Shown here: piece by piece, positions 11,191-20,989 of the stretch
Position numbering within the stretch: position 1 is the stretch's first letter
Layout of the letters: each line of letters opens with the position of its first letter
Source: Fagopyrum homotropicum
Lineage: Eukaryota > Streptophyta > Magnoliopsida > Caryophyllales > Polygonaceae
DNA length: 64,000 bases
NCBI GenBank assembly: GCA_033239125.1
Contig: BSWB01000008.1
Location: 14,786,001-14,850,000 of the forward strand
Direction: 5' to 3'
The notes under the pieces: generated by a model
What the model was told of the DNA's origin: nothing
The model's input: the letters and a program-made list of their open reading frames with translations, nothing else
Database searches by the model: none
Position numbers and translations under genes: made by a program

Positions 11191-13639
11191 AGAGAGTTGT
11201 GTAGAATGTATCGTCTGGAAAACTTCCGGCTATCTCTCTTTTTCCTGGATCTTCCTCCTCTTGCACTAGTCTGCTCAAATGATCGGCCACCAGGTTCTCA
11301 GCTCCCTTCTTGTCCCTTATCTCTAGGTTAAACTCGCTTAGAAGAAGCACCCAACGGATCAATTGTGGCTTTGCCTCCTTCTTTTCCATGAGGTACCTAA
11401 GAGATGCATGGTCCGTGAAGATAATTACCTTTACCCCAAGTAGGTACTGTCGGAATTTCTCAAGGGAAAAAACTACCGCTAACATCTCCTTCTCGGTGGT
11501 AGAGTAATTCCTTTGTGCTCCATTGTGTGTCATAGACGCATAATGGATCACATGGGAGGCCCGTCCGTCTTTTTGTCCTAAGACAGCTCCGACGGCGTAG
11601 TCATTGGCGTCACACATAATTTCAAAAGGTTTCTCCCAATCCGGAGAACGGATGATCGGTGCGGTGGTGAGACATGCCTTCAAAGTGTCGAAAGCCTTCT
11701 TGCAATCCTCATCCACTAGGAAGGTGACATCTTTCTTGAGCAATTCACACAGGGGTGCTGAGATCTTTGAGAAATCTTTGATGAACCGTCGGTAGAAACC
11801 TGCATGACCAAGAAAAGATCGGATTTCCCGAACATTAGTAGGATAAGGTAAATTTTGAATAACATCAACCTTTGCCTTATCTACCTCTATCCCTTTTGAG
11901 GATATTACATGTCCTAACACAATTCCTTGTTCGACCATGAAATGACATTTTTCCAAATTAATAACTAAATTGGTTTCAACACATTTTTCAAGAACAAGTT
12001 TTAAATGCCCTAAACTTGCGTTAAAACTGTCTTCATGGACGGTAAAATCATCCATGAAGACTTCAATGAAATTTTGTATGTATTCGGAGAAAATGCTTAT
12101 CATGCACCGTTGGAAAGTGCCTGGTGCGTTGCAAAGTCCAAATGGCATTCTGCGATATGCGAAAATGCCAAATGGGCAAGTCAACATCGTCTTCTCTTGA
12201 TCTTCTAGTGCGATGGCTATTTGCAAATAGCCCGAATATCCATCCAGGAAACAATAGTATTGATGACATGTAAGATGTTCCAACATTTGATCAATAAAAG
12301 GTAATGGGAAATGGTCTTTTCGTGTTACCTTATTGAGCTTGCGGTAGTCAATGCAAACTCTCCATCCGGTTTGTGTTTTGCTTAGGACCATCTCTCCATG
12401 TTGATTTTCCACCAAAGTGATGCCTCCCTTTTTTAGAACTACTTGGGTCGGGCTAACCCAAGTGCTATCCGAGATAGGAAAGATCATGTCTGCTTGGAGG
12501 AGCTTCAACACTTCCTTTTTGACCACATCCATCATTGGTGGGTTCAACCTTCTTTGAGGTTGCCTAGAGGGCTTGGCTTCGTCCTCAAGTAAAATCCTAT
12601 GCATGCAAGTGGAAGGACTTATCCCTTTGATGTCCGCAATAGTCCATCCAAGGGCCGTCTTGTGCTCCTTTAGTACGTTCACCAACTTATCTTCTTGTCC
12701 GGTGGTCAACTTGTTGGAGATGATTACCGGCAAGGTATTGTGTGCTCCAAGGAAAACATACTTGAGGTGTGACGGAAGGTCCTTCAATTCTATTTCCGGT
12801 GCCTGCACTATGGACGGAATAAGCTTCTCGCTTGGGGTTAGTAAAGTGGGCCCAAAGGATAAATTGGAGATAGGCAGCCTTTTATGCCCATCTAATTGGG
12901 TTAGGACCTCTTTCATGCTAGATGTTAACACATAATCTGATTTGAAACCATCAATGTCATGCTCAATCACATTTCTTAATTCATCCACGTCAGAGTTATC
13001 AAAAACATCTTGCACAAAAGGTTCAACAATGTCAATAGCACATAGAGAATGATCATCGCTAGGAAATTTCATTGCATCATAGATGTCAAATTCCACTACT
13101 TCTCCATCAAACTCCATGGTCAATTTACCACTAACATAATCAATTTTAGTCCTAGCCGTTTTTAGAAATGGCATACCTAACAGAATGGGTGCAGCATGCG
13201 AGTCATTTTCCATATCCATTACAAAGAAATCAGCAAGAAAAATTAGGTTGTCTACCATTACTAATACATATTCAATTATCCCTTTCGGGTACATATTAGA
13301 TCTATCAACAAGTTGTACTACAATCCTAGTTTCCATTAGTGGCCCAAGGCCAAGTGATTTGTAAATCGAATATGGCAAGACATTAATAGAAGCACCGAGA
13401 TCAAGCATTGCTTTGTCAAAGCGGGTTTCCCCTATAACACAAGGAATGCTTACCATGCCCGGATCGCTGCACTTCTTGGGGATTCTCTGTTGGAAAACTG
13501 CTGACACATGTTCACTCACTTGCACTTTCTGTTTCTCCTTTAGCTTTTGATTCCTCTTGATAGTGCAAAGTTCCTTAAAAAAACGAGCATACTTAGGGAT
13601 ACTTTTCACCAACTTAAGGAGGGGATGTTTACCTCGCAT
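11138..13639 (-). CDS. pol: Protease-reverse transcriptase-RNase H polyprotein of B1
   Basis: An open frame of 833 codons. Residues about 60-190 are the aspartic protease (LDLGASINVLP, LLGMPFLKTA). Residues about 330-600 are reverse transcriptase (GWRVCIDYRKLNKVTRKDHF, FGLCNAPGTFQRCM, catalytic FMDDF). Residues about 660-800 are RNase H (FEIMCDANDYAVGAVLGQ, FTDHASLRYL, ADHLSRL). It ends in a motif B array (11126-11190) that encodes the last residues and the stop, so integrase is not joined. At the amino end a one-base deletion near 13620 separates it from the linker frame; B2 reads through there without a break. The chosen start is only the first start codon of the open stretch; the natural product was a longer Gag-Pol. 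Confidence 0.88.
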   Translation of the reverse strand: MRGKHPLLKLVKSIPKYARFFKELCTIKRNQKLKEKQKVQVSEHVSAVFQQRIPKKCSDPGMVSIPCVIGETRFDKAMLDLGASINVLPYSIYKSLGLGPLMETRIVVQLVDRSNMYPKGIIEYVLVMVDNLIFLADFFVMDMENDSHAAPILLGMPFLKTARTKIDYVSGKLTMEFDGEVVEFDIYDAMKFPSDDHSLCAIDIVEPFVQDVFDNSDVDELRNVIEHDIDGFKSDYVLTSSMKEVLTQLDGHKRLPISNLSFGPTLLTPSEKLIPSIVQAPEIELKDLPSHLKYVFLGAHNTLPVIISNKLTTGQEDKLVNVLKEHKTALGWTIADIKGISPSTCMHRILLEDEAKPSRQPQRRLNPPMMDVVKKEVLKLLQADMIFPISDSTWVSPTQVVLKKGGITLVENQHGEMVLSKTQTGWRVCIDYRKLNKVTRKDHFPLPFIDQMLEHLTCHQYYCFLDGYSGYLQIAIALEDQEKTMLTCPFGIFAYRRMPFGLCNAPGTFQRCMISIFSEYIQNFIEVFMDDFTVHEDSFNASLGHLKLVLEKCVETNLVINLEKCHFMVEQGIVLGHVISSKGIEVDKAKVDVIQNLPYPTNVREIRSFLGHAGFYRRFIKDFSKISAPLCELLKKDVTFLVDEDCKKAFDTLKACLTTAPIIRSPDWEKPFEIMCDANDYAVGAVLGQKDGRASHVIHYASMTHNGAQRNYSTTEKEMLAVVFSLEKFRQYLLGVKVIIFTDHASLRYLMEKKEAKPQLIRWVLLLSEFNLEIRDKKGAENLVADHLSRLVQEEEDPGKREIAGSFPDDTFYTTLYCETAPAPHTSRPCGSV

Positions 13640-14046
13640 TTAGAGAAAGTCTCAAAGAGGTCCTTGTCCTCTATGATTCTTCGATCCTTCAATGCTTCAG
13701 GAAAAGGAGCCGGTGGCTTCTCGGAGTATAGTGGCGGAAAGTTAGGCCGGACGTAGGTATCCTTTTCAGCAGGACCTTCTGTTGTGTTTTCCGCAGGGGC
13801 GCCGGCTTGAAGGCGCAGGAGCGGCTCGGGGGTTATCACCGCAGGGGCGGGGGCAGCCAGCTGCAGGGGCGTCGCTCCTTCTGTGCTGGGCACAGCTGCA
13901 ACCGCAGGGGCGGTTGTGGGTGCAGAAGAAACGATAGAAGTTTTGCTTTGTGATTCTTTTGCTGGTTCTTGTTGGATTCGCTTCCCGCTCCTTAATGTTA
14001 GGGCACTAACATTCTCCATGGGGTTTATAAACGTCTGGGAAGGCAA
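13606..14046 (-). pseudogene. Gag-protease linker of B1 with motif B array
   Basis: A 146-codon frame contains NVSALTLRSGKRI, a block common near the Gag-Pol junction of Athila elements, then an Ala/Pro-rich stretch, then FPPLYSEKPPAPFPEALK. The Ala/Pro-rich residues are the translation of motif B copies at 13790-13920, including perfect CAACCGC-AGGG-GCGGTTG at 13899-13916. A single-base deletion near 13620 breaks the join to protease. It most likely belonged to one long Gag-Pol frame. Confidence 0.75.
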
Positions 14047-14095
14047 TCCTCCGGAAAGCCTTGATTCGGTCCTTGAAACAGCTTCCGCCCTTTGA

Positions 14096-15275
14096 CTAAC
14101 CTGTTGCTCAAGGTTTTGATGCTAGATTCTTTTGTTTGGACATGAGTAACAAAGTGTTTAGTCAAAACCTGCAACATATCTTCAGTTGAGTGATACTTAC
14201 CTTAGTGGGGCTGCTGTTGTTGGTTTTTTTGATCCTTCCAACGAAAATTTTGTTGGTCACGCCAATTCGGCATGAAATTCTGTGCATAGGGATCGTTCAT
14301 AGGGCTTTGCTACCGCGGTTGTCCATAACCTATTGCGTTTACTTCAGCATCGTCATCTTGAACTTGTGGACACATGTCCGTTGGATGATACGGGTCAACA
14401 CAATCTCCAAAAGCTTTGAGCTGTTGTGGTGTTCCCATAAGTGTTAGTCTCCTCACCATTTCCTTCAATTCTGCGAGCTCGGTGGAAATCTCACTCTTCC
14501 CGGAACTCACAGCATGAACTCCTTTCTTAGCCGGGGTCCTTCCAACGTTCCGAGTTCCTTCCGCTAGTTCCTGTATCTTTTCCAAAGCAAGGTTAGGAGT
14601 AGAGTTAAGAATTTTATCTCTGCAAGCCGCATAGACGATCCTCCTTTCATTGTCTAGCAAGCCATTGTACAAGTACAAGACTCGATCTTGAGTTGAATAT
14701 CCGTGAAAAGGACAGCTGGATTGGAGGCGTGCAAACCTTTCGAAGTTCTCGTAGAGAGTTTCGATTGCCTCTTGTTCGATGTTGCTTATAGATTTCTTCA
14801 AGCTATTGGCCTTTTTAGCTGGAAAGTATTTCTCCAAGAACGCTTTGTGAAGGTTCTCCCAAGTGTCAATATTCCCGGATGGAAGGTGGTAATACCAATC
14901 ATCTGCCGAATCTTTGAGTGTGAAGCCGAATGCCCTCATCTTGATTTGTTCTTCGGTAATGTTGGCCGGCTTCATGCTCATACAAACGGTGTGAAACTTC
15001 CCAAGGTGTTTGATGGGGTCTTCACCACTTAGCCCATGGAAGGATGGGAGTAAGTGGATGAGGCCCCGCTTGAGCTCAAAGTTGACTCCTTCCCCTAGTG
15101 CCGGTATAGTGACCGCAAGAGGGTTTTGAGCCAAGGTGGGCTGCGTAAGTTGACGAAGAGTACGGTCAGCCATCTCTTGTTGAAGTTGTTGTTGTCTTCG
15201 TTGCCGGATGTGCGTCCTCTCCATTTCTGGATCAAAAGAAGCAAAGCCGGAATTAGTAGAACGGGTTTGAACCAT
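14096..15275 (-). pseudogene. gag: Gag of B1
   Basis: The ATG at 15275 (MVQTRSTNSG) opens 321 codons to a TAG at 14310. In-frame homology continues past it (NDPYAQNFMPNWRDQQNF) to a TAA near 14206 and further traces. The core has LPSFHGLSGEDPIKHLGKF, DDWYYHLPSGNIDTWENL and LEKYFPAKKANSLKK, typical of the retrotransposon Gag domain. A degenerate Cys-rich motif (CVDPYHPTDMCP) stands where the zinc knuckle is expected. The start codon lies in a perfect 12-bp-arm inverted repeat (15264-15291). Confidence 0.85.
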
Positions 15276-15291
15276 AAAAATGGTTCAAACC
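15264..15291 (-). promoter_or_regulatory. Leader hairpin enclosing the B1 gag start
   Basis: GGTTTGAACCAT (15264-15275), spacer AAAA, and ATGGTTCAAACC (15280-15291) are perfectly complementary. The gag ATG is part of one arm. It lies 33 bp downstream of the primer site in element sense. It could be a packaging/dimerisation hairpin or a translational control hairpin; this is inference. Confidence 0.7.
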
Positions 15292-15323
15292 AATAATCAA
15301 TAATAACAATAAAGCACAAAAAC

Positions 15324-15341
15324 ACCCCGGCAACGGCGCCA
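15324..15341 (-). promoter_or_regulatory. Primer-binding site of B1 (tRNA-Asp type)
   Basis: The minus strand reads TGGCGCCGTTGCCGGGGT, 5 bp from the LTR edge at 15347. It is the same site as in A3 (33067) and A4 (52401), the tRNA-Asp complementary site typical of the Athila group. Confidence 0.85.
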
Positions 15342-15346
15342 AATTT

Positions 15347-16878
15347 TGACCGAAGGTATTTCTATGGTCGTCTATACCCAATCAAAAGTAAATCCCGACT
15401 TAGCACTAAGAACAAGTATAGTGATTAAGTAAGGGTCGAACCCAAGAGAGTTAAGGTGTTTTAGATGCAATTATCGATAATAATGACAAGTGACACAAAG
15501 GGGGGGTTTTGGTTGAATTGATGCACAAAAACTTATGAAAACGATTAATGCGACAAGTAAGACAATAATGGATGAATCTACACTAGGTTGATTCTAAGCA
15601 TGCAATTGCTACTTTGGTGAGTTCCTTTTACAAGTTTCCAAGTAATCTCCCGTCTCGATCGTATATATGTGTTGAGCCAACCGGCATCAACACAACTTAA
15701 CCTATTAAAGTTCCATAAACCTACAAGAACAAATAACAGGTTAGCTTTCAAACAAAGACTAAGGGATATAAGGAGAAGATTAAAACCGTTAAACTTATCT
15801 TTATATTTGTGTTCCTTTCCTTTAAGTAATCACAACCCGTTATTACTTAAAATTGCTACTAGATTAAAGACCCGAACCGGGAACCTATTAATCCTAGTTG
15901 TTTGCATGCACTTTAGAACCTAAGGTGATCAATCTCAAGCAATAGTAAACATGCAATAGTAAACATGCAATTAGACAATGGAGATCAAGGAAACACAAAG
16001 TATTGCTGAATGAAAACTTAGATTAAAAGGAACTTACAACCAAGGTAACAATGCAGCTTCAAACCAACCCAATGTAGCAAGGGAGTTAGCAACTCATTAC
16101 AATGGAAAACTCAAGTCTAAAAAGGATTTTGTGAGGAAAAGCATGGATGATTCTAGCAATCAGCCATGGACTATTTATACTACCAAAAGACACTAAATCA
16201 AGAGTAAATAGCCGGCCTAAAACAGCCACCTTAAATGCCATAAAGGTAGTGTAGACAGCCGGAGTAAAGCTTCTGGCATTAAACCGCAGGGGCGGCCTTC
16301 AGGAACCGAAGGGGCGGTTTAGGCAGAATCGGTTGATCTTCTTCAGAGCCGCTGGGGCGGCTACACAATTCCGTTGGGGCGGATCTTTAGTGCACTTCAA
16401 CGTCTGACCTTTCGCCTTCCTGACGTTTCTGATGTCAAGCCGCCGGGGCATCCCTATGTCGACGCAGGGGCGTCGAGATAGCCTCTTCGTCTTCCAGCTC
16501 CTAGGTTGGGGCGTGGGCAGGGGCACAGTGGGAGAAGCAGGGGAGCTGGTCTTCATATCTTCAGGGCAGGTTACCGCAGGGGTGCCAAGGAGTGGCGCAG
16601 GGGCGGTGACACACTTCATGGCCGGCGCTGATGAAGGCGTAGGGAGCGTTCCAGTGAAAACGTCATCCGCAAGGGCGGTTGCAAGGACCCGCAGGGGCGG
16701 TGAGGCAACAGAAGCTTTGCTTCGTGATCGATCTTCACTCCTAAGTGCTTATGATTCCTTCTTTAGCTTCTTTTGATCTTCTTCTTTTGGACCAAGGAGT
16801 TAGTATCATAAACCGACACTAATGCAATAAAAAGACTCTAAAAACTACCCTAATTGATAGTGATTCCATCACCTATAA
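15347..16878 (-). repeat. 5' LTR of B1
   Basis: 1532 bp, partner of 5416-6931. On the minus strand the TATA box TATAAATAG is at 16179-16171. Upstream of it in element sense (16283-16710) lie about ten motif B copies, for example AGCCGC-TGGG-GCGGCT at 16347-16362. It contains a short local duplication of ATAGTAAACATGCA near 15940-15970 that the other LTR lacks. Confidence 0.92.
16171..16179 (-). promoter_or_regulatory. TATA box of the B1 5' LTR
   Basis: TATAAATAG on the minus strand, about 110 bp downstream of the motif B cluster and followed by R/U5 sequence. The equivalent in the 3' LTR is near 6226-6234. Confidence 0.55.
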
Positions 16879-17710
16879 AGAATCAATATTAAAACAAGAA
16901 AACCTTAACACAAAGGTTTCGATAACTGAATGAAACAAGTAACAAACAAGCGTTCCTCAAGTCACAAATCAAAAAAGACAACAAACCAAAAGCAATCTAA
17001 GAAGATCTTACAAACTCCTTCAAAAGCTAACTCCAACTATGATTCCTTCCTTCCTTGAAGTTCAACCTTCAAAACTTCCTTAAATCCTTCAATTGCTGGA
17101 TGCTCTAAGCATGTTTGAACTTGTAGAAAATCCAACCATTTATATAGGGGAATTATCTTCCAAAGATAAAATATCTTAAAAAAAAAATTTCCTAGAAAAT
17201 ATATCCATATCTCTCAAAATAAATCATTCAAATATAATATCTTCCTTCCATAAATCCAGCCAAAAATATAAGATATCCTTCTTCCAAAAATAGAAGATCT
17301 CATCCAAAAATAAAGATCTTGCCGGCGACAAGGTGTTCGCCTCGGTCGGGACGCTCCTCAAAATCACCTCGGTGGAGGTGGTATTGTAGCTGACCGAGGT
17401 GAATCTCAACTGAATGTAAATCATCTCGAATCTGGTCCAAAATCAATCTTCTAAATCATTTCCATGCTTCCTGAGATCTTCTCTAAGCTCCAGAATGTAG
17501 CTCCAATGACTCCTTAGCTCTCTTAGCTCCATTTTGATGCAAAATGTGCCATTTTCCCTACAATTACAACGAAACTCGGTGTAGACCTCGATTCCCGCAA
17601 AGGTTGACAAAACAACAATATAATCAAAAAATATACATCCATACATGCAGATTTATGAAGATTAAATGTCTAAACCAATCCCAAAATATAGACTATAATA
17701 TATGCTATTA

Positions 17711-18395
17711 GCGATTCTTGACAGCTGCGAAGGTGGTGGAGCTGGGGAGCGTTCCGGTGGCTTCGGGCTGGTGGAGATGTCACCGGAGGTGGTGGAGAGT
17801 GGAGGGAGGAGGTTGGTTATGGTGAGGAGTGGTGAGGAGTGTAGTAGGGTGAGGGTGGTGATGGTTGTGAGAAGGGAGAGGGTGGCGCAGGGGCTTCGGA
17901 GGTTGTGGCGGTGGCGTAGGGGGCGTGCGCAAGGGTGGTGTGGTGAGAGTTTGAGGGCGCAGGGGCGTTTGAGTGGAAGAGATTTGAGAGAGACGAGTTG
18001 TAGGAGAGGAAAGAGAGAGTTTGGTGGGGTAGGTGTAGGGAAATTTTGGGTTTTCTTTTTCTTCTTTTCTAGGTAAACCCATAGGGGCGGGGGCTTGTCA
18101 CCGCAGGGCGGTGAAAAGGAAGAGGGGGACGCAGGCCCAACACCGGGAGCGGCGTTGGGGATGCATGTCAAGAGTGGCCGCCGCAGGGGCGTAGGGATGT
18201 CACCGTGGGGGCGATGACAAAGTTGTTGCAAACGCAGGCCCAACGCCGGGGGCGGCGCTGGGCATGGATGTCACCGCAGGGGCGGTGATAATGAGCCGCA
18301 TGGGCGTTTTTCTTGACATAAGCTCTTCTTCTTATTCCTTCGGGTTGCCTCCCGAGCAGCGCCTTTATTTTACGTCGTTGGCCGACGTAAGGACC
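17711..18395 (-). other. B2 pol-env spacer rich in motif B
   Basis: Non-coding continuation of B2 to the right of LTR A0. Motif B copies cluster at 18080-18310: TCACCGC-AGGG-GCGGTGA at 18271-18288, CCAACGCC...GGCGCTGG near 18241, and CCAACACC...GGCGTTGG near 18138. Bases 17720-18050 are G/T-rich without repeats and match the B1 sequence upstream of its env-like gene. Confidence 0.65.
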
Positions 18396-19730
18396 CTACT
18401 TCTCTGCTTGGGCCTCCTCCAGCACCATTTCATTAAGGGGATCATTCTTCACTCCTTCATGGTAGGGCTTGAGGCTTTGTCCGTTAACTTTGAATACCTT
18501 GTGCGTTTGTGGATCATAAATATCCACAGCGCCATGAGGGTACACTTCAGCTATCACGCACGGACCTGTCCACCTTGAACCCAACTTACCTTCAAAAAGC
18601 TTCAAACGGGATTGAAAAAGAAGGACTTTGTTACCTACTTTGATGTCTTTCCGGAGGATGTTTCGGTCATGCCACGCTTTGGTCTTTTCTTTGTATGCGG
18701 TGGCATGGTCATACGCATCTAGTCTCAATTCCTTCAACTCTTATAATTGGAGTTTTCGGAACTCTCTTACCTCCTCTACATTCATGTTGCACTTCCTTAC
18801 CGCCCACCATGCCTTGTGCTCAAGCTCCACCGGAAGGTGGCAAGCTTTTCGGAACACAAGCCGGAATGGAGACATCCCTATAGGAGTCTTATATGTTGTC
18901 CGGTATGCCCATAGAGCGTCGTTTAGCCTCAAACTCCAATCTTTCCTTCCGGGAGAGACCGTCTTTTCGAGGATGGTTTTGATTTCCCGGTTGGACACAT
19001 CCGCTTGACCATTTGGTTGCGGATGGTAGGCTGTGGACACTCGTTGTTAGACGTGGTACTTCTTAAGGAGAGCGGTGATCGTCTTGTTGCAAAAATGGGT
19101 GCCTGTATCACTTATCAAAGCCTTTGGGATTCTGAATCTTGCAAAAATATTATCCTTAAGAAAAGCTACAACCACTTTAAAATCATCAGTTTTGGTGGCA
19201 TTTGCTTCCACCCACTTGGAAACATAGTCCACCACAAGCAATATGTAAGTATGCCCAAAAGAAGTAGGGAAAGGACCCATGAAATCAATCCCCCATACAT
19301 CAAAAATTTCGCAAAATATAAGAGAGGATTGAGACATTTCATGTCTACTAGATATGTTACCTACTCTTTCGCACCTATCACACACATTGCGAAACACAAA
19401 AGCGTCTCTAAAAGTGTGTGGCCAAAAGAACCCCGCATCTAAAACCTTTCTATCAGTTTTGTTGGCCCCAAAATGCCCCCACATGTTTCAGAATGACAGA
19501 ATGTTAGGACAGATTGTACCTCATTGTCCGGGATGCAACGGCGTATTACTTGGTCACTACAATGCTTCCAAAGGTAGGGATCGTCCCAAACATAGTGTCG
19601 AGCTTCGGCATTCTCCTTCTCTCGTTGTGCCTTGGTGAAGTCTAGAGGATACTCACCCCTAAGAAGGAAATTTACAATGTCAGCAAACCAGGGCTTCAAA
19701 GATTATAGTTTAAACCAAACCTCTGTCAAG
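18396..19730 (-). pseudogene. Integrase of B2
   Basis: Four fragments together cover the enzyme. 19699-19439 is the RNase H/integrase linker (KPWFADIVNFLLRGEYPLDF). 19484-19047 holds the zinc-binding residues and first catalytic residues (CDRCERVGN, WGIDFMGPF, ISDTGTHF). 19040-18741 has the Glu region (QADVSNRE, where B1 has QAEVSNRE; the residue before SNRE is changed from Glu-Val to Asp-Val). 18737-18396 is the C-terminal domain (FKVNGQSLKPYHEG). Stops and frameshifts separate the fragments, and the usual catalytic Glu is replaced by Asp. Confidence 0.8.
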
Positions 19731-19806
19731 TGATCCACAGGGGTGCCTAGCTCGAGCCGCAGGGGCGGCTTTGCGCAGTGGCGGGTCTCTTGAGGCGCAT
19801 GGGCGG

Positions 19807-20989
19807 TTACGTAACTGAGGGTTGTGTAGAAGGTGTCATCTGGAAACTTCCAACTATTGCCCTTCCTTTGGCTGGATCTTCTTCCTCCTTTACTAGCTTG
19901 CTCAAATGACCGGCCACCAGGTTCTCAGCCCCCTTCTTGTCCCGTATCTCTAGTATAAACGCGCTTACAAGGAGCACCCACCGAATCAATCTTGGCTTTG
20001 AATCCTTCATTGCCATGAGGTACCTAAGAGCTGCATGGTCAGTAAAAATAATTACTTTTACTCCAAGAAGGTACTATCTGAATTTCTCAAGTGCAAAAAC
20101 CACCTCTAGCATCTCCCTCTCGGTGGTGGAGTAATTCCTTTGTGCTCCATTAAGTGTCATGGATGCATAATGGATGACGTGTGAGGCTCAACCATCCTTC
20201 TGTCCTAAGACAACTCCTACGGCGTAGTCGCTGGTATCACACATAATCTCGAAAGGTTTCTCCCAATCCGGAAATCGGATGATCGGTGCACTAGTGAGGC
20301 ATGCTTTCAAAGTGTCGAAAGCTTTCTTGCAACTTTCATCCACTATGAAAGTGGCGTCTTTCTTGAGTAATTCACACAATGACGCCGAGATCTTTGAAAA
20401 GTCTTTGATGAACCGCCGATAAAAACCTGCATGACCTAGAAAAGAACGGATTTTACGAATGCTAGTAGGATAAGGTAAACTTTGAATAACATCAACTTTT
20501 GCCTTATCTACCTCTATCCCTTTTGAGGATATCACTTGTCCTAGCACGATTCCTTGTTCAGCCATGAAATGGCATTTTTCCGAATTAAGAACTAAATTAG
20601 TTTCTACGCAATTTTCTAGTACGAGTTTTAAGTGTCCTAGACATGCATCAAAACTATTTCCATGAACGGTAATGTCATCCATCAGAACTTCAATAAAGTT
20701 GTCTATATATTCGGAGAAAATTCTTATCATGCACCGTTGGAAGGTGACGGGGGCATTGCAAAGCCCAAATGGCATTCTGCGGTACGCAAAAGTGTCAAAT
20801 GGCTATTTGGAAATAGCCCAAGTATCCGTTCAAAAAGCAATAGTATGGAAGACATGCAAGACGTTCCAACATTTGGTCAATAAAACGTAATGGAAAGTGG
20901 TCTTTATGAGTTACCGAGTTGAGTTTGCGGTAGTCAATGCAAACTCTCCAACCGGTAAAGTGTTGTTGTTCTTTCAACACTTTTACCAA
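19807..20989 (-). pseudogene. Reverse transcriptase and RNase H of B2
   Basis: 20989-20795 carries GWRVCIDYRKLNSVTHKDHF, 20775-20188 carries FGLCNAPVTFQRCM, the RT core (a changed LMDDITVHG where B1 has FMDDFTVH) and RNase H (FEIMCDTSDYAVGVVLGQ), and 20016-19807 the RNase H end (GAENLVAGHLSKL). The N-terminal RT region between the protease linker and GWRVCIDYRKL, about 85 residues in B1, is absent. A small duplicated patch at 20954-21078 stands in its place. A gap of about 20 bp relative to B1 near 20795-20815 also breaks the frame. Not functional. Confidence 0.8.

Larger units (their letters stand above)
5416..16878 (-). mobile_element. Complete Athila-type element B1
   Basis: This 11.5-kb minus-strand element has two LTRs (5416-6931 and 15347-16878), a polypurine tract next to the left LTR and a tRNA-Asp type primer site next to the right LTR. 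Target duplications are GGAAT (5411-5415) and AGAAT (16879-16883). In coding order it carries gag, protease-RT-RNase H, integrase and an env-like gene. All are recognisable, but gag, pol and env are each interrupted by stops or frameshifts. It inserted into LTR A0, which itself sits in the related element B2. Confidence 0.93.
4515..17710 (-). mobile_element. Solo LTR A0 of family A, split by element B1
   Basis: A-family LTR in inverse orientation: TGTTCGCTCC at 4515, ending ATGCTATTA at 17710 (CA decayed to TA). Perfect GCGAT duplications lie at 4510-4514 and 17711-17715. The LTR itself is 4515-5415 plus 16884-17710 (about 1.73 kb); the middle is element B1. No internal A-family sequence is present, so it is a solo LTR. 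It lies in the B2 spacer upstream of the env-like gene. It keeps the ACCGGGTAAGTCTCA repeats (4855-5112) and motif A copies near 5220-5250 and 17335-17405. Confidence 0.92.

Noticed and set aside
6283..18310. Possibility that the repeated CCGCAGGGGCGG units are a CRISPR array
   Set aside because: This is a plant retroelement. Units are 10-24 bp, irregularly spaced, and occur in LTRs and coding linkers, not as equal repeats with unique spacers.
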